A stretch of DNA of 64,000 nucleotides. It comes from Cymodocea nodosa (lineage: Eukaryota > Streptophyta > Magnoliopsida > Alismatales > Cymodoceaceae). Under the pieces are notes generated by a model, which was not told where the DNA came from, did no database searches, and saw nothing but the letters and a program-made list of their open reading frames with translations. The translations under genes and the position numbers were made by a program. The stretch is taken from contig CM072335.1 in NCBI GenBank assembly GCA_036874045.1, positions 9,568,001-9,632,000 of the forward strand, written 5' to 3'. This document shows positions 24,451 to 35,694 of the stretch, in pieces. Every line of letters begins with the position of its first letter. Positions within the stretch are counted from its first letter, which is position 1.

Positions 24451-24509
24451 AAGAAAAATTACCATTTCCCGATAACAGAGTATATGGTTTGGAAATGGTA
24501 ATTTTTCTT
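24451..24509. repeat. Inverted-repeat junction between A2 (-) and A3 (+)
   Basis: Two 19-base arms (24451-24469 and 24491-24509), perfect inverted copies, flank a 21-base spacer. The spacer ends in AGAGTATATGGTTT (24477-24490), a copy of 24315-24328 in the A2 gag nearby. This looks like templated filler from break repair. The A3 gag homology begins at about 24508. Confidence 0.8.
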
Positions 24510-24935
24510 AATTCAGATTCTTATATATCTAGTGATTCTAACGAGGATTTGATTTTGCTGACTAGGAAATTCAAAAAAGCATGGAAAGCTAGGAAACAGC
24601 AAAGGAATAAGAATGATAAACCCTCAATGTCAAAATCACTAAATGACAAGAATTCTTCATCTAGAAAGTATGTATGTTACAATTGCAAGAAACCTAGACA
24701 TCTTTCTCTAGATTGTCCAATAAGGATAAATGAAAAGCAAAGTAGGACAAATCAGAAGAAGATGACTCAGAAAACTTAGAAAAGGTTTTACAAGAAAAAG
24801 GCTTTGAAGTTCACTTGGGATGACATGTCTGAAGAGTCTGAATCTGAGGAATCATCATCAAAATCTTCACATTCAAAAGGAGAACAAAAGTTAGAAGACG
24901 TTGCTCATGTGTGCTTCATGGTAGATGAGTCTGAG
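24508..24935 (+). pseudogene. gag: Gag fragment joined in frame to protease (spliced), A3
   Basis: Covers the Lys-rich stretch, zinc knuckle CYNCKKPRHLSLDC (a G-to-R change next to His) and the acidic Ser/Glu stretch up to VDESE at 24935. The next codons are EETISKW of the pol start, in one open frame (24804-25073). The coiled coil is missing precisely between donor and acceptor. Both GAG triplets at the junction are kept, which fits splicing and not a deletion between GAG repeats. A stop lies at 24777-24779. Confidence 0.85.
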
Positions 24936-26766
24936 GAGGAAACAATATCAAAATGGATCTTGGACAGTGGAGCGTCAAGTCACATGACCGGACAGAAAAG
25001 CCTACTACAAAATTTTACAAATACCATGAATGGAAGTGAACATTTAGAAACAAAAGCAAAGATAAAATCATAGGTATGGGTAATGTTCAAATAACTTCGA
25101 CTTGTGTTATTTCAAATGTACTATATGTAGAAAACCTAGGATTTAATTTGTTGAGTGTTATAAAACTAACTGAAAATGGATATTATATGGTGTTTAAAGA
25201 TAATGTATGCAAAATTATTGATAAAAATACAGATGAAATTAAGTTTATTGCTAAAAGAAAAGGTTATGTGTGTATTTTATCTTTACCTTATGGTGTAGTT
25301 GATTTAATTCATGTTTGCTAACTGAAACTAGTGATGCATATCTATGGCATAGAAGGATTGGGCATATAAATATGAAACTGTTACATAAACTATCTAGAAA
25401 ACATTTAGTGAGAGGTTTACCAAAGATTAAATACTTAAAGGACTTTATGTGTGATGCGTGTGAGTTAAGTAAACTTCATAAAAACTCTTTTAAATCCAAA
25501 ATTGATATTTCAAGGAAAAGAGTCTTAGAACTTATACATATGGATCTATTTGGACCAACAAGAATTATGAGTCTTGGTGGTAAACGGTATGTATTTGTTT
25601 TAGTAGATGACTTCTCTAGATACACTTAGGTATATTTTTTAGCATCTAAGACAGGAGTTTTTGAAAAATTTAAAATGTTTTACAATTTTGTTCAAAATGA
25701 ACAAAGTGTCTCTGTTCAAAAACCTAGGAGTGATCATGGCATGGAATTTGATAATGATCAAATGGATAATTATTGTAATGAGCATGGCATTGATCATAGA
25801 TTTTCTTTTCCAAGAGCACCGTCTCAAAATGGTGTTGTTGAGAGAAAGAATAGATCACTTTAGTAAATGGCCAGAATTATGTTGAATGAACATAAGTTAC
25901 CTTAAAATCTTTGGGCTGAAGTAGTGAATACAGCTTGTTATGTTATTAACAGAAGTCACTTAATACCTCGTGTTAATAAAACTTCTTATGAAATTATGTT
26001 TAATAGGGTTCCAAAAATTTCCTATATGAAACCATTTGGCTACAAGTGTTTTATTCTTAATACTAAGGATAAAAGGGATAAATTTCAAGCCAAAGCGAAT
26101 GAAGGAATTTTTGTAGGTTACTCTACTAGAAGTAAAGCCTATAGAGTATATAATAAGACTTCTAGAACTATTGAAGAAACCCTCCATGTAAGCTTCAATG
26201 AAAATTCTTTTAGAGAATCTCAATCTAAAGCTGATAATGATGATATGATCAATCTCCCAAAAGAGTTAGAGATCAAAAGAGAGATTGAAGATTTATCTGA
26301 GAAAATCAAAAATATGAACTTAAATGATCAAACTAATGATGAAAGTGATGGACCTTCAGATGCTGATGAGAATATTGAGGAAAATCAGAGAAATTGGCGT
26401 TATTCTTCATCACATCCCATTACTCAAGTCATTGGTAATATTAATGAGGGAGTTAAAACTAGAGCTTCAGTAAATTTAAATAGTATATGTATGTTTGTTT
26501 CTATGGTGGAACCAAAGAATATAGAAGAAGTATTATCTGATGAAAATTGGATAGTGGCAATGTAAGAAGAATTAAATTAATTCATTAGAAATGATGTTTG
26601 GGAATTAGTCTCTCCACTAGAAAATCAGTCAATAATAGGTACAAAGTAGATCTTTAGAAATAAAACTAATGAAACTGGTCAAGTTATAAGGAACAAAGCT
26701 AGATTAGTTGCACAAGGGTATACACAGGAAGAAGGACTAGATTATGATGAAACATTTGCTCTTGTG

Positions 26767-26771
26767 GCTAG
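26767..26771. repeat. Target-site duplication GCTAG for solo LTR D
   Basis: GCTAG at 26767-26771 and again at 28308-28312, directly flanking the TG...CA LTR. Removing the LTR and one copy restores the RT reading frame. Confidence 0.93.
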
Positions 26772-28307
26772 TGTTGAGCTATATTTTTAGCTCAAACTTT
26801 ACTGCAAGTGCACAGTTCCTTTGGTGTACATGGCAAATACAGGTCATTCTTCCACAAGGATTGTGTTTATGACTTAATCAATTATTACTCAACTTTGTTC
26901 TTCAAGCTCTTAGGTATACTTCAGTAAATTAATGACATGTGAATGTAGAATAATCAAAATTAACACAAGCTCACAAATCATGCAGTTTCAAAGCAATGTG
27001 TAGTGGAAAATGGTGATGTGAATCAATTTCTTTACTTGTAAATCTATCAAGCCATTCAAGTATAAAATTCACACAAATTCCACGTGATTTCAGATGTGAT
27101 ATCAATGCATAAAAATTGAGGAAAAAAAATAAAATATGAAGGTTCAATATACTATGCTACTCTATTCTATTTTATACTAAATGCATGCAACTATGCTATT
27201 TGCTAATCTAGCTAAACTATACTTATACTACTTGCATTAGAAATTCTTTTTGGGATTGATTTGGATAAAATGTGATCAATATAAGAAATAACAAACTCAA
27301 TTAACTATTGAAATTAAAATTAACAACTAGAGATAAATGATAGGTTCTTCATTCAAATGAACATCAACACTTATTTTCTTCTTCTTTCAATTCACACCTT
27401 CTACTCAAATGCGCCAAGCCACCATTGATGAGTGTCATTCACTCATGTGAAAGCCCCACCAACAACCCCAACAATACATGTGAATAGAGGATGCAAATTA
27501 GAAGTTGAAAAGAAGAATTAAACATTCATATACATTCATTAGAACTCTATCTAGCTAAGAAGACATATAATTGAGATGTTCACCACCATTTCTCATCAAT
27601 TCTTCCTTCTATAGAAGAAAATAATAAACTCTAAGGGCTGTCACTACCTTAGGAGCTTCTTCTCTTATTGTCTAGAGCTTTGAATTCAATGGAACTTGGC
27701 AACAACCTCACCTCCAAGCCTAGACGTCTTCTCCTTAGCCCTTGGAATGGTGAATAGCATTAATGGATGGTCTCCTTGCAAGCACAAGCCTCACCTCCAA
27801 GCTTTCTTCTCTTGTATTTCTCTCGTTGGAAGCACCAAGGTTCTTGGCCGAAATTCCTCTCCTCTTGTATTTATGTTGTTGTGTGTTCTCTCTCTTTGAT
27901 GTGGCACCTTGGTTTTATCACCAAGCCAATAGGATGCCATAGATCTAGGAGGGCCAATAAGGTGTTGGCATGTCCTCTTCTTTAAAGTTTAGTCCACCAA
28001 CTTTTGATTCTTTACATCTTCTTTGGTCTTTTGCATTAAGCTCCTCCCATATGTATGTTACCTACAATTAATGGAAGTTGAACTCCAAGAGACATTAGCC
28101 AACATAGGACATTCAAAATAAATCAATGTGTTCCATGTAAAATTATATCCAATGGGGGATGCACTTGTTAATTAAATTTCTATATTGCACTATATTTCAA
28201 GAATTATATTACCCATAATTAATATCATTTATCCACCATAGATAGATAATATCATGCAAAATTACTTATAAAATTCATTAAAAATGGGCAAAATTAAAGC
28301 TTGAACA
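26772..28307 (-). repeat. Solo LTR D of an Athila/Tat-like gypsy element
   Basis: 1536 bp, TGTTGAGCTATATTT...GCTTGAACA with inverted TGTT/AACA ends and a GCTAG duplication. No internal domain, so a solo LTR left by LTR-LTR recombination. Near the left end it carries TGCAAGTGCACAGT...TACAGGTCATTCTTCCACAAGGATTG. The same arrangement sits near the 3' end of the C LTRs (58350-58410), which implies minus orientation and a related but distinct family. The short ORFs inside it have no support. Confidence 0.9.
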
Positions 28308-29582
28308 GCTAGGTTAGAAAGTATTAGAATATTATTAGCCTATGCTTGCTATATGGATTTTAAATTATATCAAATGGATGTAAAGAGTGCATTTCTAAAT
28401 GATTTAATTAATGAAGAAGTCTATGTAAAACAACCACTTGGATTTGAAGATATTAAAAATCCTGACTTTGTGTATAAATTGAAGAAAACCTTATATGGTT
28501 TGAAGCAAGCACCTAGATCATGGTATGAAAGATTATCTACTTTTTCAATAGAAAAAGACTATATCATGGGAAAAGTGGATCATACTCTATTTATCAAGAG
28601 AGATGGTAAAGATCAGATTGTTGTTCAAATATACGTGGATGATATAATCTTTGGAGTAACCTCTGATAAGCTGATAAAAATATTCTTTGAAGAAATGACT
28701 AATCAGTTTGAAATGAGTATGATAGGAGAACTTTCATATTTTCTAGGACTTCAAATTAAGCAAATGGATAAAGGCATATTTTTAAATCAGGAAAAATATG
28801 CAGATGAAATGCTTAAGAAATTTAATTTTAATGATACAAGGATTCAAGGAACTCCTATGAGTACTTCTTTAAAGTTAGATATTGATGACATAGGAAAATC
28901 AGTAGATCAAAGAAAATATAGAAATATGATTGGTTCTTTACTTTATTTGACTACTAGTAGACCTGATATTATGTTTGCTATGTGTGTTTGTGCTAGATTT
29001 CAATCTAATCCTAAAGAATCACACTCAATTGCAGTTAAAAGAATATTTAGATATATACAAGGAATTAAAAATTTTGGACTGTATTATTCTAAGGATAGTT
29101 CAATAGATCTTATAGGATATACTGATGCTGATTATGTAGGATCTAAAACTAATAGAAAGAGTACCAATTGCACATGTCAATTATTGGGAAATAATTTGGT
29201 GTCATGGTTTAGTAAAAAGCAAAACTATGTAGCACTTTCTACTATAGAAGTTGAATATGTTGCTGTTGCACTGTGTTACACTCAGATTCTGTGGATAAGG
29301 CAAACTTTAGAAGATTTTGGATTATCTTATGATACAACTGAGATTTATTGTGACAGTAGTTCTGCAATAAATCTTTCCAAAAATCCTGTATTACATTCAA
29401 GAGCAAAGCATATAGAGGTTAGACATCATTTTCTAAGAGATAACGTAATTAAAGGAAAAATTAAATTAAAATTTGTGTCTAGTAAAAATCAATTAGCTGA
29501 TATATTTACAAAACCTCTACACGAAAATACATTCTGCAACATTAGATTAAATTTGGGTATTTGTAGGCTATGTGATGTGTAA

Positions 29583-31152
29583 AATGCTTAAACTCCACAT
29601 AAAAAGATAAATAGTATTGATGATGTTGTTCACCTCATAGATATTATATACTTATCATAAATATCTAAAGTAATATCTAAACTGCTGCTTAAGATACTAT
29701 GTATTTACTGTAAAATCATAGTAGTATCTTATTGATTTTAAGTAGTTTATCAATTTTAATGGTTTTTACGATTTTAAGTAGAAGTGTAAATGAAAAACAT
29801 TAAATACTTCTGACATTCTGAAATTTTGATTAAGTGTTTTCTTTGAATTAAGGAAAGTGCATATGTTCATGCATAAATTTGACTTAATTGGTTAAACTTG
29901 TAGAATAAGTTATATGTAACTCATCTTAAACTGTTAATCAAAAGTATAAGCTTATTGAAACTGATTCATATTCTCAGTAAAATCATAAAAGTAAAAATTG
30001 TATGAGATTTGTGTTTTATTGCATTTGTATTAATGGAATACATATATACTGTGCTTAAAATGGAAAGTGCTTACAAAGTGAAAATCTTTGAGAGTTTATT
30101 GATCAGTTTGATCACGAGCCTTTTGTACTTGAGTAGATAGGTATATAAGGATTGTTGTCCTAAAAAAGGATTCTTTAAATCTGGCAACCTAAGGTCTTGA
30201 TTAGATCTGAGATTGTTGACTGAAAGCTCATTACTCGGGTACATTAGAAAGCTCTTGTATGATTCAAGCTTTTCAAACTAACTTTTAAAGAAAATTATCA
30301 ATATTTACTGTTTTGAAAAGAAAAAGTTGTTTCATTAATTACAGATATCTTTGAATCGCATATAGTTTCTACCAATATGACTACTGATTTATTGAATCAA
30401 CATTAGTACTTTTGAAAACGTTTATTTGAGATACATTCTTTTATTCTCCTTGAATTAATCATATAGAATTCATATACAGTAGGAATTGATTCTGGAAATC
30501 ATTTTTGATGAAGTCAGAATAACGGAAATTTCTGGAAAGAAAATTTAAAAGTATAGTTATACTTAACATCTATTGTTATACAAGTATATTTTGTATGTTA
30601 TTGAATATATAACAAGTATATTTGTAGGGGGAGGATTAACAATGTCCAAAAACAGATTAATATAATTCAGAATAAAAATCTTGGTTAATCTGAATTAATG
30701 TCCTCTTAAAATCTTGATGAAATAATTTAAAAATACAAACAAACTATTTTAGATTCAAAGGACAGGAATGTTAGAATAGTTTACAATGTTCTCAAGAAAA
30801 TAATAAGGTATAGCTATTGTGATGTGTTCATGACGTTTTAGTTGGAAGCATCTGAAAATTGTTTTAAGTGTACTAACTAGACGTTATGTTAGATAAGGTA
30901 ACATGTAAAAATGTCTCTAGACAGTGTGTTACTCGTTAGGTTAGTTAACTTAACGAGTTATACTTGAATATTTCAGGTACCTTGATTGAATAAACTTTAT
31001 TCAATATTTATTTAATATCTAAACCCGACTTCTCTTCACATTGAGTTATTCGCCTAAAACCCTACTTAAACACCTATTACACGGGCACTTAGGTTATTTG
31101 TAAACTTTGTCAAGAAACTATTTCCTGCTTGTTACTGTTACAACCTATGACG
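29583..31152 (+). other. Noncoding region between pol and post-pol ORF, A3
   Basis: Same layout as A1 3043-4554. The conserved GATTGTTGACTGAAAGCT block is near 30210-30232, and the GGGGGAGGATT purine tract near 30627. The telo-box-like AAAACCCTA is followed by a decayed TATA (TACTTAAA) at about 31057-31072. Confidence 0.7.
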
Positions 31153-33420
31153 ATGGTCTCCAAGTTCTACAAAGGTCATGGTAGAGGAAAAGGCAAAAGC
31201 AGAGGAGATGCAAAAGGAAAAGAAATAGAAAATGATGAAGTTCCATGCACTTGGTTCAAGAAAATATTTCGAGTGGACAAAATGTTAGCAGAAATTTATA
31301 GAGATTACTTCTTTTCTAAAGAAATACTAGATGAAGTTAGACAAGAACTTCAACATACTGATGCAAATATTACCTACATGGGAATTCGAAGTAAATATGA
31401 TAGAGAATACCGTATGAAATGTGCTGAGATTGTATTTTTGGAATAGTATGCAAAATATTTGGAAAAAGGTGTAGGTTCATTAACTAGAATTCCTCAAACT
31501 CCTATTAGTGGTACAAGACTACAACCATTTGAGGAAGAGCATGAATTAGCTATCCCTACTCCTTTATATTCAAAACAATTAGAATCAAATGTTGTTGTTG
31601 ATAAAAGAAAAGTTGAAAGTCTTCGAAAGGCTATAGCAATAGAAAGTGCCTTTGAAGAACTAAAGCAAAAAAATTTTATGGAGCAATTTGAAAAGAAAAC
31701 AGCAATACTTGAAGAGGAGAAATAGAAATGTTATAGTAGAAGGAAAGTCAGAAAAATTATGTCTAAGGAAACAAAGTCTATTAAAAAAGGAAAATCAGAT
31801 GAAAATTTATTTCCAAAGGACAATGTATGTCTAGACATTGTACCTTATTGTGCATCTGATAAACTCATCAGTTCCGAACATACTGAAACTGATGAAGATA
31901 ATGAGACTTTATTTTCCCTTACTAGAAAGCTTGAGAAGAAGTACAAGCCAAATATGAGCTCAAGTTTTTCTATTAGTACAAGTCCTGATGATGTAGAAAT
32001 TGAAAAATCAAAGCATCAGGCACCTGACATTGAACAAGTTATTGCAGATATAATTGAAAATGTTGAGGCAGTAACTAGTTCATAGGTTGAATTATTTGGA
32101 GTAGTAGATATTGAAAATGTTAAGACTCTAGAAGAGCTAAAAGTTTACCAGCCTTCTTCAGAATCTATAGAAGTAGAGTCAGAGAATTCATAGCATGTCT
32201 TAATGGAAATATCTGTTGAACAAAATGAACAATTTCAGACAGATACACTAGCTGTAGAATTTGTGGAAAATTTGAACTTTGAAGATTCTATAGAGACTGA
32301 ATAGATGAATGTTGAGCATATTGAAAATGTTCCTTAAACTTTTGAAGCTGAAGAATCAAGCTTACTTGAGTAGCTTCAAGATAATATTTTGATAGAGGAA
32401 CAAAATGACATTCATTTTGCAGAAGAGATTCCTAAAGATGAAATAAATTCAAAATCACAGCTTTAGGTATCACCTTCTTTATGTACAGTATTACAAATTC
32501 AAGGTAATTCAATTCATTTTAGATTTGAAGAAGCATTGCAGAAATACAATAATTTGATTACATGTCAGATTCTGCATGCTCGTCCAATAAAATTCAGAAA
32601 TTTGATGGAAATAAGAGATCTATTTGAGTTTCAAGGCCTCATTCAATTCTTGCTAGTTGGAACGAAATGGAAGCAATACAAAGAGCTTATTGCAGCTTTT
32701 TATAGCAATCTGGTCAAGAATGACAACATACTGAAAACTCAAATAAATCAATAGGAGTTCACATTGTCTCCTAAGTTAATTTTTGAAGTTTTGGGATTAA
32801 AGAATGAAGGTGTTGTTGTTACAAACAGATTTGACATGATTAGACAACTGGAATGGAACATTCAGTCTTTATCAAAAATTCTAGATGTATATTCTAAAAT
32901 GAGATTAATGGAAAATCTGAATGCAGAGGCATGGTTCATTGCAAATATATTGCATGCAAATTTATTTCAAAGAGTTGGACACAATTTGGAAGTCAGCAGA
33001 AGCTGTTTATATGCAACTTATAGCCTGCTGAATAGAATTCAAATCAATTGGTTTGATGTTTTCACTTCTCAACTACAGCATATGAGTTCAAAGTTATTTT
33101 ATGGTGATTCTGTATGTAGACTCATTGCAAGCCAATTGAATTTATTCGACTGGCCCTCTGAAACTAAAGGCATGAGAGCATTCAGTGTAAAAGATTTGTA
33201 ACGATTCCAGCTCATGCATAAACCTCAACGACAACAACAACAACAACCTGATTGTACAGACCATATACAACAACAACAACAAAGTTATTCAGTTCAAGCA
33301 GAACATCAAACCCAGCTACCTCCTGACTTGGATACAGTGCTTAACAACATCAGAAATGATATTAGGCATCTAGGAGATAAAATATGTAATGTTATAAGTG
33401 ATATACTTAGGAGGGGTTGA
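31153..33420 (+). pseudogene. Post-pol ORF, unknown function, A3 copy (best full-length copy)
   Basis: ATG 31153, stop TGA 33418-33420; 756 codons including broken ones. Order: basic N-terminus (KGHGRGKGKSRGDAKGK), LDEVRQEL/YMGIRSKYDREYRMK domain (to about 31450), KEKVESLRKA helix (31600-31720), acidic disordered region (31760-32440), globular domain (32476-33200: FRNLMEIRDLFEFQGL, FYSNL, EVLGLKN, ILHANLFQRVGH, SLLNRIQINWFDVF, KLFYGDSVCRLIASQ). Then comes a Gln-rich linker and a C-terminal helix (DLDTVLNNIRNDIRHLGDK...SDILRRG). About ten stops, nearly all TAG/TAA where a sister copy has CAG/CAA. No transmembrane segment. Confidence 0.88.
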
Positions 33421-33918
33421 TAACTGTTTTTGTTTGTTTCCAAATACAAAATGTAATGTTTGTATTCCTAGTTTGATTCATTGAATAATACATTTGTTTC
33501 TGTAAATGTATTCTATTCTTATTATTGTTTACAGAAAGAGTTGTTGTAAATATATCTCTTACTATATATATATTCTCTGTAATTATCTTTTTGATTAATG
33601 ACAAAAAGGGGGAGAAATATTATAAAAAGATGATTATGATTTTAATTGCATATATTATAAAGAGAGATGATATTTAAATGGTTATTGTAATCTGATATAT
33701 GATAATTAGAAAACTAATACTTATATAATTATTGACATCTGAAAGTTTTAGTTCTAAGAGGTGAAATTTACACAAACAATAGAAATAAGCTTAAGTGAAC
33801 TTAAGTCAACAAACTTGTTTGTTGAATGAAAAGTTAGCCCAACGAAGGTGCTTTGTTGAGTTAAACATATTTCATAATTGATTTAATATGATTTTGTCAT
33901 CATCAAAAAGGGGGAAAT
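33421..33918 (+). other. 3' noncoding region with two polypurine tracts, A3
   Basis: ACAAAAAGGGGGAGAAAT at about 33600-33617 and CAAAAAGGGGGAAAT ending at 33918, next to the LTR. The region is AT-rich with no supported ORF. Confidence 0.8.
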
Positions 33919-35499
33919 TATTGAGTATTTTGTTTTGATGATGTGTGCTGAATGAAATTAATCATATTTGGTCAATTACTATTGCTTGTGTAAAGAAATG
34001 AAAATCATCAATTAATACAGAAAAAGCTTACTGACATAAATACTTGTCTGTATTGGATCTGAAATTATATTAAGTTAATAACTAGTCATTTCATTGCATT
34101 AATTTCTCATTTAACTAAACGTTAAGTTAACGTGTGTTTTTATTGAAAAGCATGATATGTTTTAAAGTTATATCTTCTGCATCATGAATAGTGCACGTTA
34201 AGACAACTCGTTAAGTTAGAGTGTTATTTGTATAGAGGTCACGTGAGAACTCGTTAAGTTAAAGGCTTAAAGGTTAAAATAGGTCAAGTGAGAACTCGTT
34301 AAGTTAGTGAGTAAAAGAAGAGACGAACTCGTTAAGTTAGTGTTATACACGTGGTGAAATTATAAGTTACGAATGTTATATTGTATCACATGAGGCGCAC
34401 ATGTTTAACTCATTAAGTTAGCATAACTAAATGCGTTGAGTTGCTATATTGAACACTAAGGCAACGCGTTAGGTTAGCGTTATAAACTTAAGTTGTTATT
34501 TTTGCATGTGGTAAAATTCTTAATATAAAAACATTTGTATATTACTAGTTCGTTGAGTTATCGTAATACAACGAAGATGGTTTGTTGAGTTAGCATAACG
34601 CCACAGAGATAGTTCGTTGAGTTAGCTACAGTACTTGTCATGTGAAATGGCACATGAGGAACTCGTTAAGTTAGAAACGTTAAGTTAATATCTACTTGTG
34701 TTACTCATTTAGTTAACATTAAAGTAACGACTTTTTATTACATTGATGAAAAATTTTTGGACGAGAAAGTTTATTTTGCAGGAAATTTTTCAGAGATCTA
34801 AAACTGATGATTAAAGAAAATTCGAAATGTAAACGTGGGTCAGAACGTGTGTGTTTTGATAAAGCAAAAGAAAAGATGTGGAGAAGTGGAAAACTGGTAG
34901 TGATTAAACGTGGAGGATATGCATGAAATGAATATACAGTATAAAAGGCATAGAGTTCTCGTTGATCAAACCATCCTTGCACACAAAATGAAAAATCTTT
35001 TCAAGGATCAAACTATCTCTGCACACTAAAAGAAAAATCTTTTCAAGGATCAAAAATACCTCTTCAGGGAAAAACTCTCAGGTGGAAGAAAATTTAGTGA
35101 AGCATAAAAAGGTAAGATTTTGTCACTGAAAATTTGAAGTATCAAAAGAAAGCAAATTCGGTGAAGCATAAAAAGATAAGATATTCGTCACTAAAGAATT
35201 GTTGAAGAAGAAAGAAGAAGAAGAAAGATCTCAAACAGGGAGAAATGTTTTAAATTCCACAAATTAGTTTTCTTTGTTTGTAGTTTTGAAATTTTTTAGA
35301 TGATACATGGTATCGATATATAATTGCATCTACAATTTCTGAGGAGAATTGAATTGTATATTGTAATTGAAACCTTGAATAAAAATGATTTTATGAAAAC
35401 AGTGTCTTGACTTGTTTTTGAGTTTTAAAGTTTTAATTATATTTGAAAATATTGAAAAACACAATTCACCCCCCTCTTGTGTAGTCATACAATCCTACA
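33919..35499 (+). repeat. 3' LTR of A3
   Basis: 1581 bp, ending ...AATCCTACA. The first dinucleotide is TA instead of TG (TATTGAG), a G-to-A decay. TATA box 34940-34946. U3 motif arrays as in A1, with several G-boxes lost by transitions. Confidence 0.93.
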
Positions 35500-35694
35500 C
35501 CTTAGATTTTTCAACCTATTTGATTTTAAATAGTTTAAAACTATAAAAGAACTTGAGCCTTAAATCAAGAAAGTTAAATGAATGCTTAGATATAAATTTT
35601 TGTTTAAAAACAAGGAAGGCAGAATAAACAATGATATTAAATAAGTTGGTATCGATTTTATATCAAAGATTATTAACAAAGCTCTAATACCACT
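35500..35694 (-). other. Primer binding site and leader, A2
   Basis: On the minus strand the 5' LTR end (CCTACA, 35695) is followed by AG and TGGTATTAGAGC (35692-35681). This is one base off the plant initiator-Met tRNA primer site TGGTATCAGAGC. The leader continues to 35500, where the A3 LTR end is joined. No ORF. Confidence 0.88.

Larger units (their letters stand above)
24936..29582 (+). pseudogene. pol: Copia pol, A3, interrupted by solo LTR D
   Basis: Protease ILDSGASSHMTG, integrase (25315-25863; PRSDHGMEF, NGVVERKN), IN tail (25924-26565), RT start to VASVE-like sequence at 26771. Then comes the 1536-bp solo LTR, and RT resumes at 28313 ([21 protein letters not shown]). The 28353-29582 block is open for 409 codons through YVDDIIFG to the RNase H end RLCDV. 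Stops lie around 25627, 25861, 26563, 26575 and 26647, plus one frameshift near 25050 and one near 25310. The function is that of copia pol; this copy is dead. Confidence 0.92.
24508..35499 (+). mobile_element. Copia A3, 5'-truncated inverted copy inside A2, spliced form
   Basis: Plus-strand A-family copy from mid-gag to a complete 3' LTR. It lacks 5' LTR, primer site and gag start. It lacks the gag-pol intron exactly, so it probably derives from spliced RNA. It carries solo LTR D in RT. The right border is the exact LTR end (CCTACA at 35499), joined to the A2 leader at 35500. Confidence 0.9.

Noticed and set aside
24931..24945. Missing coiled coil in A3 as a simple microhomology deletion
   Set aside because: A deletion between the GAG repeats would leave one GAG; A3 has both, matching the splice junction. 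Not fully excluded without RNA.
27696..27985. ORFs inside solo LTR D with hydrophobic stretches
   Set aside because: They lie in an LTR with exact borders and target duplication; overlapping frames, no homologue in other LTRs.
24508..35499. A3 as a separate complete insertion with its own 5' LTR
   Set aside because: No plus-strand LTR, primer site or gag start exists to its left; the join is at mid-gag with filler DNA.
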